Assembly: GCA_964035575.1 (NCBI GenBank)
Contig: OZ037839.1
Coordinates: 1,377,220-1,441,219, forward strand
Reading direction: 5' to 3'
Length of the DNA stretch: 64,000 nucleotides
From: Rhynchopus sp. YZ270_cl-10
Taxonomy: Eukaryota; Euglenozoa; Diplonemea; Diplonemida; Diplonemidae
Position numbers and translations under genes: made by a program. Positions 43,248 through 53,467 of this stretch are shown here, in pieces (position 1 is the stretch's first letter; every line of letters begins with the position of its first letter). The notes under the pieces were generated by a model. The model was given only the letters and a program-made list of their open reading frames with translations, made no database searches and was not told the origin of the DNA.

Positions 43248-45354
43248 TCCCTTCTTTTAACCACAAAAAATGGTCCATTAAAAAATGCAAGTGGAGGGGT
43301 AAAGGGGACACCTGCAGACCACTTCAGAAGAGCTTTGTTTGGTCAAAAAAAAAAAACTTGTGTTCACATAAAAGTGTTTTGTGCAGCAGTGTGTGGGTCA
43401 CATTCTTTCATTAAAACCCCCCTTTTTTCAAGCAGGTCTCTTGTCTTCCCAGATGAGTGCAATGGGGCAGTACCCAGAAAGGGAAGCCAGCCCTTGATGA
43501 AAGCCCACGACCCGCTCACTGCAGGGTGTCCCCCATCTCTTCCACCACCAAGCTAGATCAACAAGCCCCTAGATGTAAATTTTTTGTGTTTTATTAAAAT
43601 CTGTATGGGGTCTCTCTGCGGTACGGAAATATGCGAAAAAAAAAAAAAAAAGGATTTTTCACATGCAAAGGGCTGAGGTGTCTGTAAAGTACAGTTAATC
43701 TTCTTCTTCTTTTTTTTTTTTTTTGACATTCGCTCTCTCTCCCCCGCTCTTCTTGTGCACAGTGAGTTACGGAGGTACGTTCATCTTTTAAGGTGTTATG
43801 GATGCATGTAGACACGTGCGGCATATTCGCGTTGATACTTTTATATTTGAGACTGCCTTGCAAAACGTATCTGAGTGTGCCCGAATTTTTTTTAGTGAGA
43901 GCGACGTAAACACGACAACAACTTATCCACAGAAACGTTTTTGATTTTTATTTTGTCCCTACACACCTCCACAAAAAATCCGGTGCGATCAACGGAAAAA
44001 TTCTTTTTTCTGATTTCCGTTTCGTTCTTTATTAGACTTGCTCAAAACTCAGATATCAATTGTTATTTCTTCTTCCTCTTTCTTTCTGGTCTTTTCCCAA
44101 CAACCTCCCAAGCACAACACTCTGGGGGTCCATAACCCGCGGAGCGTCAGGTGCCTGCCCCGAGGCGTTTGCACATAATAAACTTCACTTTTTTTCTTGC
44201 CCCCTCCAGGGGTCTCCCCGCAGGATTCAGGGATTTTTGGGTTCACAGGGGTACCAAAAACTATCCCCCCCCCAAAAAAAAAAAAAGATTCACCTGAGAG
44301 GCAGGAGGTGAAACTCCTGCGGTTTTGTTTGACAAACCGGGGCGGATTTTGTTGGGGTGCAGGGGTGGGGGCTAACAGTCTGCAAGGCCACTGTCGCCTC
44401 TGCACGTAAACGTCGTTTGCTGTAGCGCTTCTGTGGCTCTCGAGGATGATGACCCCTCTTTGTCGTGATCACGGACATTCGTGTAACAATGTCCCTTTTT
44501 TCTCTCTCGTGAGTAAGGTGACTCAAAGCTCGTAAGGCTTGGGTACATCTCACAAAAAAAAAATATTTTTTTTTTTTCTTCTTCTTCTTTCCAACCCTCC
44601 CTATTTTGTGCAAAAGCCCCATAAAAAATAGTCCACAAAATAAAAATAACAGTGAAAGCGGTCTGTATGGCAGCTACACTAATCCAACAAAAAAATTTTT
44701 TTTTTTTTTTTTTTTTTAAATCTGTCAGACCAGAGTTTCCGAATTTGTCTCAATCTCTGCCACGCTCTTTAGGGATAAGGTGTGCTGTCTGTTCCGAGCT
44801 CCCTCCCTCCCCCGATACCACACAACCCTTCTTTTTTTTTTTTTCCTTTTTTCTTTATTCTTGAGTGGTGTTCCTGAGACACCTGTCAAGGACATGTCGA
44901 TATAGTCCCTCCGGAACACCATTGTCATATTATTGTCGTCAGAGCCCACCTCTTGGGTAATTCGCTTGACACGCGAGCCCGATGAACAACCACAACAAAA
45001 AAAAATCACGTAAAATGGAGTGGCTGAAGGGGGGTGATTCGCACTTCTTGCACCCCCCCATTCAGCCACACCATAAAAGCGTTTTGTTTTGTACAGCTCA
45101 CCGTGGCAGCTACACTTTACCAGCAAGATTTATCACAAGCCCCTTTCCCCGACCGTTCTAATGTACGCTTTGGCCACCAACAGATCGCTAAAAAAAATAT
45201 TTGCATTTTGTTTTCCCCAATATTTTGTGATGACTGCTTGGGAGTGCACAGTGCATATACGACACACCAGCTTTTTAGCCCCACCCCTACCCCCTCCCCA
45301 AAACAACAAAAAGAGGGCACAGTACACGATGGTGAAATAATATATATTATTGAC
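43248..45354. other. Intergenic with one hairpin-family copy
   Basis: 44515-44550 is a stem-type-1 hairpin copy (CTCAAAGCTCGTAAGGCTTG). 44654-44700 and 45095-45125 hold GGCAGCTACACT remnants of the A-tailed family. A short frame ending PPSLPPPS (about 43435-43556) is too weak to call. No gene is seen. Confidence 0.4.
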
Positions 45355-45499
45355 GTGTAATATTTTTGCCTTTATTTCACGCACAGCCCCAAAAAACCCC
45401 GAGGAGTGGTTTTTTTCCCCGAGGGCGCAGCCCGAGGGGAAAAAATACCACTCCGAGGGGTTTTGGGGCTGTAAGTGAAATTAAGGCAAAATATTACAC
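45355..45499. repeat. 145-bp foldback hairpin
   Basis: GTGTAATATTTTTGCC..GGCAAAATATTACAC ends, then CAGCCCCAAAA/TTTTGGGGCTG and GAGTGGTTTTTTTCCCCGAG with its near-complement. The two arms match almost throughout, leaving a short GGGCGCAGCCC centre. Confidence 0.8.
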
Positions 45500-45513
45500 C
45501 AACAATACATTTT

Positions 45514-46239
45514 TTTATTGCACAACGGGGCACTTTTATTTCACAACCCGGGGGTCTGCTAAACGCTTAGTTCTCAAGGCTTACGTTCATCGTATCAACG
45601 TCCCTTTGGTGTTGGGGTTATCTTCATTCAAATTTTTCTCTTTTCGAAATATCTTTATCTCCTGTATCACAACCTTGCAGAGTTGCTGATGTCCGACCTA
45701 AACACCATTGAGGCAGATGGAGTGGCCACTCCACAGGCAGCACTGTTCCCGTAGGTGGGCACACCCCACCCCCACCAGCCGCATCCGCTTCCATCTAAGG
45801 TGAAACACGTGAAAAAATCCCTCAGATGCTCAAAATACCCAAATTTTGCGTTTTTTTGCATTTTTCGGTACCCCAAGACCCCACCCAGGAGTCGAAATTT
45901 TCCGGGGAAAAAATTTTTTTTTTCCCGATTTTTCGGATTTTTGCTAAGGCGCTGGCCCATACAAACCGGTTTTTTGTACAGAAAATGACCGGGGAATAAA
46001 TATGTGATGCTCAAAACATCAAAATTCTTGCTTTATTTGCATTTTTGGGTCCATCTGAGCCCAAAAAAAAATTTTTTTTTCGGCTGAAAATTTTGTCTTT
46101 GCGAAAAAAAAAAAAAAATCGAGCAGTGAAATAAAGAGTGAAATAAAGAAATAAAGCCTTTTTTATTTCACTGCCGTTTTTATTTTTCTACAGGAATTTG
46201 TTAGGGGAGTGAAATTAAAGTGCCCCGACGTGCAATAAA
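45514..46239. mobile_element. Inverted-repeat element L (726 bp) with coding-like insert
   Basis: The ends are TTTATTGCAC and GTGCAATAAA with GGGGCACTTT.ATTTCAC inward. Between 45640 and 45753 a frame reads NLAELLMSDLNTIEADGVAT and then stops at a TAG; it looks like the end of a gene, not like transposon sequence. No target duplication seen. Confidence 0.55.
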
Positions 46240-46531
46240 TGACTTGATTTTTTTTTTTTTGTGGTTTTCATCGTTGGCTTACAACAGGGGGAAACCAGAA
46301 GTCAGAGTATTTACTTCACCATCATGTCAGGCAAGATCCCAACCAAAAAAACGGTCATTCAGAGTAAGAAAAAAGAAGAGTGAGCCTTGAGGATGCATTT
46401 TCCCACCCTTTCCCCTCCTGACGGCGGTCAACGGAGGAGAAAAAAAAATACAGGGGTTTTCGCTGTTGATTCACACTTCACTTAATACTCAGATATGGCC
46501 CCTTGGTGGTTTTCTTGAGGTGCCCTTTATT

Positions 46532-46562
46532 GATGTGTGTTCACGGGAGGCACATTCATCTT
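46532..46562 (+). repeat. Covarying hairpin family, stem type 2
   Basis: GATGTGTGTTCACGGGAGGC then ACATTCATC, related to 42080-42110. Confidence 0.55.
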
Positions 46563-46746
46563 ATATGCCCTTTTTTCTTTTTTGTGTAAAGCATCGTCGA
46601 GAGAGTCCATCGGATAACGATAGGGGAATTTATGGCGATTTCTGTGTACAAAGAAGAAAAAAAGATAAGGTAGTTTGTGTTGGGTGCTGCACGGTGGCCA
46701 TGTGGCCCGGGTATCAATGTTATTTTCCTTTATTACGTACCAACGT

Positions 46747-46920
46747 AATAAAGTTATTATTTCGTATACCTTCTATCCACCTGATTTTTACCCCGCGTTT
46801 AGGCGCGTAAAGGCTGGGAAAAATGGGTGGGGTTTGGCCTGTACGGGCCTACACGGGCCTTTACGAGGGGTGAATCAGGTGGTCTATTCAGTAGAAAGAA
46901 GATGAAATGATAACTTTATT
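46747..46920. repeat. Short inverted-repeat element (174 bp)
   Basis: AATAAAGTTAT..ATAACTTTATT ends, followed by CCACCTGATT/AATCAGGTGG. The interior has GGGCCTGTACGGGCCTACAC-like repeats. Confidence 0.5.
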
Positions 46921-47312
46921 GTGTACCATGTTAAAATGACGCTTTTTGCATGAAATGCACGCAAGAAAAACATGCAAAATCATGTTATTTAGCAATGTTG
47001 CCCGGGGTACATGGTCACTGTGTGTGGAGTGGTGGCTGAGGGGGGTGAGGGGGGGAAGCGTCTTAGTCGTAACAAAACAAAACACCAACCTCCCTTTCCC
47101 TCCCCACCCCCGCCCCACCCCCCCCCCCCCCCCCCCCCCCCGCGGCTGGCTTACTTCGCACGAAGGCGTTTGCTTATGTTCCAATTACCCCTGTTTCGTG
47201 AACTGAGAAGCTGAGGAGGTATCAATATAGCTCCGCAATAATGGGAAGTCAGCCGGCGGGGAAGGTGGGCGTGATATATAGGAAAATTTTTTTTTTGTTG
47301 CTGCACATTGAT
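46921..47312. other. Intergenic, C-run and unique sequence
   Basis: A run of about 22 C lies at 47118-47141. No gene is seen. Confidence 0.35.
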
Positions 47313-47789
47313 CATGGATGTAGAAAGTACGTGACGAAAAAAAAGTACCTTTTTTCCAAAAATCGGGTTACGTGATACTTCACGTACGTGACGTTTTTTG
47401 AAAAAAAATTTTACGTGATTTACGTGATTTCGAAAAAAAAACGAAAAAAAGTACTTTTTTTTTTTTGAAAAAAAAAAAGTACTTTTTTTTCCACGTGAAA
47501 ATCAACGTACGTGAAAATATTGGAGCGTTTTCGGCCATAAAAATGCCCGAAAACACCCGCATTTGCATTTCCGGAATCCGCCCATTCTGTGGTGGGCGAT
47601 ATACAGAAAAATGGACAAAATTTTAGTGACTAAAATTTTCACGAAATATGAACCCACACCCAAATGGGTAAAAAAGTACTTTTTTTTTTTCAAAAAAAAA
47701 AAAGTACTTTTTTTTTCCATTTTTCGTCACGTACTTTTTTACTTTTTTTTTAAAAAAAAAAAGTACGTGAAGTACTTTCTACATCCATG
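47313..47789. mobile_element. MITE N (477 bp) with 6-bp target duplication
   Basis: The ends are CATGGATGTAGAAAGTACGT and the complement of its first 18 bases, flanked by ATTGAT on both sides (47307-47312, 47790-47795). The interior is full of AAAAGTACTTTTTT palindromes and carries the GGAATCCG..GTGGTGGG segment also found in elements F and J. Confidence 0.8.
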
Positions 47790-47808
47790 ATTGATTATTC
47801 AATATTTT

Positions 47809-47851
<43 letters not shown>

Positions 47852-47860
47852 GGGGGGGTA

Positions 47861-49048
47861 GGGGATACGACTCCAGCCATTTTGGCTGGGACCAAACGCA
47901 CGGAAAATTCATTTGGCATTATCTGGCCATCTCCAAGGCAACTGCGGGTGAAAAACACCCTCAGAGTGGGTCACAGGGGGCCTGTGGGTCGAAAAACGAC
48001 CCAGAAGCCACCCCAGAATACAAAAAAATGGAAAAAAATAGTGAAAAAACGGCTTTTTTCACGTTTTGGCCACTTTGGGCAAAATAGCGATTTTTCGAGA
48101 AAAAAATCAAAAACCGGGATATTTTTTGACATCACAAAGCCTCCTTTGGCACAAATATACCCCAAAAGTGGCCTGTGAGTCCATTCCAACCTGTTTTGGA
48201 CATATTTGACACTTTTGGAAGTGTTTTTTTGGTGTTTTTAGGTCAAAAAAATGCCCAAGACGTCCCCAAGACATCCCCAAGACACTTTGCACACCCCCTG
48301 TTACGGTCATATTTTTTTCGTTTTTTTGCCTGAAACCCCCAAAATACCCCTCCCGGACCCCACATAGTCCCGAATATCCATCACACACCCACTCAGAGTG
48401 AGTAGAAGCACCCCAAAAAAAATATTTTTTAAAGCCCTAAAATTGTGCTTCAGTTTCGGCAGCATCCATGTTGAAGTTGAAGGGCTTTAAAAAATATTTT
48501 TTTTGGGGTGCTTCTACTCACTCTGAGTGGGTGTGTGATGGATATTCGGGACTATGTGGGGTCCGGGAGGGGTATTTTGGGGGTTTCAGGCAAAAAAACG
48601 AAAAAAATATGACCGTAACAGGGGGTGTGCAAAGTGTCTTGGGGATGTCTTGGGGACGTCTTGGGCATTTTTTTGACCTAAAAACACCAAAAAAACACTT
48701 CCAAAAGTGTCAAATATGTCCAAAACAGGTTGGAATGGACTCACAGGCCACTTTTGGGGTATATTTGTGCCAAAGGAGGCTTTGTGATGTCAAAAAATAT
48801 CCCGGTTTTTGATTTTTTTCTCGAAAAATCGCTATTTTGCCCAAAGTGGCCAAAACGTGAAAAAAGCCGTTTTTTCACTATTTTTTTCCATTTTTTTGTA
48901 TTCTGGGGTGGCTTCTGGGTCGTTTTTCGACCCACAGGCCCCCTGTGACCCACTCTGAGGGTGTTTTTCACCCGCAGTTGCCTTGGAGATGACCAGATAA
49001 TGCCAAATGAATTTTCCGTGCGCAAAAAATGGCTGGAGTCGTACCCCC
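47861..49048. repeat. Giant palindrome P1 (arms about 570 bp)
   Basis: The left arm 47861-48438 and right arm 48481-49048 are near-perfect complements around a 42-bp spacer (48439-48480). The left side follows A- and G-runs. The right side merges into the CCCCCTAGG end of element D. The arms contain no convincing gene; paired open frames on opposite strands simply mirror each other. Confidence 0.9.
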
Positions 49049-49252
49049 TAGGCATACATGGTAAGCGAACAAAAAATTCGCTTTATTCGCTTTTCCAAAA
49101 AAGCGAATAAAAAATTCGCTTTATTCGCTTTTGGTTCGCTTTTTTATTCGCTTTATTCGCCTTTTATTCGCCTTTGGGTGATCTGTGATCGTCTCCATGG
49201 GACACGTAACAGGCTGTGAGAGCTTACTGAGAGCTAGTGGGAGCTGAGTACT

Positions 49253-49516
49253 GAGTATACACAGTATACACAGTATACACAGTATACACAGTATACACAG
49301 TATACACAGTATACACAGTATACACAGTATACACAGTATACACAGTATACACAGTATACACAGTATACACAGTATACACAGTATACACAGTATACACAGT
49401 ATACACAGTATACACAGTATACACAGTATACACAGTATACACAGTATACACAGTATACACAGTATACACAGTATACACAGTATACACAGTATACACAGTA
49501 TACACAGTATACACAG
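49253..49516. repeat. 9-bp satellite (AGTATACAC)n inside element D
   Basis: About 29 perfect copies; the same unit as 16240-16534 in element J. Confidence 0.95.
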
Positions 49517-49526
49517 GGGATTGGGA

Positions 49527-50003
49527 GTACAGTACAGTACAGTACAGTACAGTACAGTACAGTACAGTACAGTACAGTACAGTACAGTACAGTACAGTAC
49601 AGTACAGTACAGTACAGTACAGTACAGTACAGTACAGTACAGTACAGTACAGTACAGTACAGTACAGTACAGTACAGTACAGTACAGTACAGTACAGTAC
49701 AGTACAGTACAGTACAGTACAGTACAGTACAGTACAGTACAGTACAGTACAGTACAGTACAGTACAGTACAGTACAGTACAGTACAGTACAGTACAGTAC
49801 AGTACAGTACAGTACAGTACAGTACAGTACAGTACAGTACAGTACAGTACAGTACAGTACAGTACAGTACAGTACAGTACAGTACAGTACAGTACAGTAC
49901 AGTACAGTACAGTACAGTACAGTACAGTACAGTACAGTACAGTACAGTACAGTACAGTACAGTACAGTACAGTACAGTACAGTACAGTACAGTACAGTAC
50001 AGT
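49527..50003. repeat. 5-bp satellite (AGTAC)n inside element D
   Basis: About 95 perfect copies. It is open in every frame of both strands (STVQY peptides), so it gives no evidence of coding. Confidence 0.95.
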
Positions 50004-50240
50004 AGCCTTATTTTGGCGTCGTTGCGGGTATTGGGGGATCTCAGGGGACTAGACTCGACACACTAGACTTGACAAAAAATACGTTGCTTTTTATTCGCTT
50101 TTTGTTCGCTTTTTCGTTCGCTTTTTGTTCGCTTTATTCGCTTTATTCGCCGGCGAATAAAGCGAATAAAAAAGCGAACCAAAAGCGAATAAAGCGAATT
50201 TTTTATTCGCTTACCATGTATGCCTAGGGGGGGGGGGGGG

Positions 50241-51220
50241 GGGGGTGGCAAAAAGGCGGTTTTAGTGAAATAAATTGAAATCCGAGCTCACAGAGGCTCC
50301 AAACACGAAATCTCTGGCGAATATGGATTTTTTGGGGCTCAGGAGGGTGGTTTACCTGGTCACAGGCCTCCAAATGCGCCCAGAAACATGAAAAATATGA
50401 AAAATTGACTGGTTTTTCGGGGTTTTCGCACTTTTTGCATTTTTGGGAAAACAGCGTTTTTTCACCCATTTTTCGAAAAAAATATCAAAAAACGGACATC
50501 AGATAGTGAACAAATACCCAAAATCACCCCAAAAGTATCGAATCTTTTCAAATACATCTGTTTTTCACACTCTAGACGCTCTGTTTGGGGCCAAAACCTC
50601 ATTTTTAGGTCAAAAAATCGTCCTGTTATCGTCCTGTTTACCGCGCGCGCACCATTCCTCAAACCCGTTGGGCCACTTTCTGACCACTGCTGGGTGGTCT
50701 GACCACCCAGAGCACCCCCATTTACCAACCTCCTACCACATTTTCACCGAATTTCAGACCCAAAACTCTCTCTGTACCCCCAGAAATGACCCCAAAAAAC
50801 ACAGAAAAATTCACTTTTGCAACAGTCACGGCTATTGCAAGCACCCGGACAGCGTTTTTTCACCCTTTTTTTGAAAAAATATCAAAAAACGGACATCAGA
50901 TAGTGAACAAATACCCAAAATCACCCCGAAAGTATCGAATCTTTTCAAATACATCTGTTTTTCACACTCTAGACGCTCTGTTCGGGGCCAAAACCTCATT
51001 TTTAGGTCAAAAAATCGTCTTTCCCGAAGTGCGAAAACCCCGAAAAACCAGTCAATTTTTCATATTTTTCATGTTTCTGGGCGCATTTGGAGGCCTGTGA
51101 CCAGGTAAACCACCCTCCTGAGCCCCAAAAAATCCATATTCGCCAGAGATTTCGTGTTTGGAGCCTCTGTGATATCATAACTCAAAAAATTTCACTCAAA
51201 AACGGCTTTTTGCCTCCCCC
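50241..51220. repeat. Foldback element P2 (about 980 bp)
   Basis: The arms 50246-50450 and 51020-51215 are complements (GGCAAAAAG..CTTTTTGCC ends; shared GGAGGCCTGTGACCAGGTAA). Between them, 50450-50632 and 50850-51020 are direct repeats (CAAATACCCAAAATCACCCC). G- and C-runs bound it. Confidence 0.8.
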
Positions 51221-52083
51221 TAGGCATACTGTGCAGGCGAGCCGTTTTTAGGCGAGTTTTTCGTTTTCCTGATTTTCAGGAAAAACTCGCCAAAAACTCG
51301 CCCTACTCGCCCATTACTCGCCCATTACTCGCCTATTACTCGCCAAAACTCGCCAAAAACTCGCCAAAACTCGCCTAAACTCGCCAAAAACTCGCCTAAA
51401 CTCGCCTAAACTCGCCCACATTTGGGTGCAAATCCTGGTGCACATACGCACCTTGGGGGTGAAAATGTGCACCAGGATGTGAAAATGGAGGGCGGGGGTG
51501 ACTGATGACAACATGCCACTCGAAAACACACAAAAAAATTGAAAATGTGTCACTTGTACGTCTAACGGCAACCATGTCACGGCAGTGGCTGACAGGCATG
51601 TATGTAAACATTTGCTCCAGGGGAAGATCCAGGCGTGCCATAGATCCCGGGGGACAAGACGTGCTACAATCCGGAGGATGACGAAGACATGAGCCGGGGC
51701 TACACTCGCTATACAACAATGTCCTCGCCATGCCGGTAAATGGCAACCCTGCAGGCCACCCCTTGGCGGTATTCCCCACGACTACATCGCACCCATCTGT
51801 GCAAGCTTCATGGATCCGCAGAAGCTACAGCTGGACTGGTGGTACTGGTTGTGGAAGCCTACAAAGCAAACTGTAGAGGTCTTGTTCAAGTGGAACGAAA
51901 AAAATTTTCTCTTCAAAACTCAAATTTCCCTCATATTTTCGTGTGTACATTTTTCCCAAGGTAAAATCCCTACCTAAAAAAAAAACTCGCCAAAACTCGC
52001 CCCCCAAAAATAGGCGAGTTTTAGGCGAGTTTTTGGCGAGTAGGCGAGTTTTTTTTACTCGCCCGCACAGTATGCCTAGGGGG
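51216..52083. mobile_element. Element E (868 bp), CCCCCTAGGCATAC ends
   Basis: The ends CCCCCTAGGCATACTGTG and complement are shared with element D for the first 14 bp. The subterminal arms are repeats of ACTCGCC/GGCGAGT. The interior 51430-51900 is unique. One plus frame near 51770-51960 includes YIAPICASFMDPQKLQLDWW, which looks like captured coding sequence. Confidence 0.75.
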
Positions 52084-53467
52084 GGGGGAGAAAAAATACC
52101 CATTTAGTGTAAGTGCTTGTCGACACAATTAGCTATCTATTACCGTCTGGTAGTAAAATTAAAAGAAAGTGAGGTCTGCGACCTTTTTCACCTCGAATTG
52201 TTATTCGACAAACCGTTTTAGTTCATATCCCTCATTATTTATTTTTTTGTTCGTCTTTCAGCATTCATAAACAAATAAACAAACTAACAAAACAAAACAA
52301 AACAAAAACAAAAATCAGCAACAACGCAAATACGCCTGTGCCCGCCTCTGAATGGTCAGGGCAAAGTATCGTGGCTCACCCTTGGATGTCTACACTTCTG
52401 CAACCAAATTATTCAAAAAAAAAAAGGAAAAAAAGATAGTGTTGGACAAATAAAATGGACCTCTGCTCTCAGAGGACTCTCAGAGAGAACTGTTATGGCA
52501 TGGTTTTCAAAAAGAAGAGCTTCAATATTTTATTTTCCCGCCCCCACAAAAAAAAAAAGCAAAAAGCTTACTTGAAGCACTAGTCTAGAGGAAAATGGGG
52601 GGGGGTTTTTTTTTCCTACCCCATTTTTTTACTACACCCCGTCCCTCAGATCGAAAAAACCGAACTCTTAGAAGCTCTGGCGGCGTGGGGGTGGGGTGGG
52701 GTGGGAATGAATCTGTTTGAAGCTATCCGGGCTTTGTTGAATGGTAATATGTGATGCATCTAGTTTAAATGGTGGGTCGCTGGTTGATATAACAAAAAAT
52801 AAAATCAAAAAACCAAAAAAGAACAAAGAACAAAGAAAAAGAGAGAGAGAGAGAAAAAAAACTACAAGTAGCAGCGCAACAGGGGGAGGGAGCTCCAAGT
52901 TTTCAGAAGAAAAAAAGAAGGACAAAAAAAAAAATAGTCCAGTGGAGCTCATCCTCGGGTGTCTACACTAATACAAAGTTTTCGAAAAAAGAAAAGAAAA
53001 AAGAAAAGAAACCCAGATGTAGGATTTACCCCCATTATAGACCCTCCTCTCTTCCCCCATCACACTCTGACTTCACGTCTACTACTCCACTGATAAAAAA
53101 TAAACAGAGCACTTTGAGCACTTTCAAAACAAACAAATATTTTTGACTTGTGAAAAGCAGCGCAGCTGATGCTGCACGAAAACGAATGGGATCAAGGAGA
53201 CAAAGCACGAGGGACATCAAGAGGATAAGTCGTAATCTCATACAAAGTAACGCGCCCTTCCTCTCCAACCCCACGTCTACGAAACTATTAAGCACAATTA
53301 AACAGAGCACAAAGCACCTTTCAAAACATACAAAAAAAAAACATTTTCAAACACTCCCCCACCTCACAGACCCTCCTCCCCCCCCTTTTTTTCTCCTTCC
53401 TCTCTCTTTCAGTACATGAAACTTTTCTGTTATGTACATTCCTTTTTAAAACACCAATCTCTCGAAA
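52084..53467. other. Intergenic and leader of the channel gene
   Basis: 52369-52425 and 52935-52990 are A-tailed repeats. 53070-53140 has an ACAGAGCAC..CACTTTC segment. 53218-53360 duplicates 37492-37625. 53363-53412 is a C/T-rich tract ending in TTTCAG, a possible leader splice acceptor. A 21-residue upstream frame (53416-53481) overlaps the channel start codon. Confidence 0.5.

Larger units (their letters stand above)
49044..50231. mobile_element. Element D (1188 bp), CCCCCTAGGCATAC ends, satellite-filled
   Basis: The ends CCCCCTAGGCATACATGG and complement are followed by TTCGCTTTATTCGC-rich arms. The interior has a 70-bp segment (49176-49245) matching, inverted, 58660-58735 upstream of the Ubl-TPR gene. 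It then has (AGTATACAC)n and (AGTAC)n satellites. Confidence 0.75.

Noticed and set aside
48107-48948. Pairs of identical 72-114-codon frames on opposite strands
   Set aside because: They are the two arms of palindrome P1 read twice, not separate genes.
49521-50066. 181-codon STVQY-repeat frame
   Set aside because: Direct translation of (AGTAC)n, which is open in all frames.
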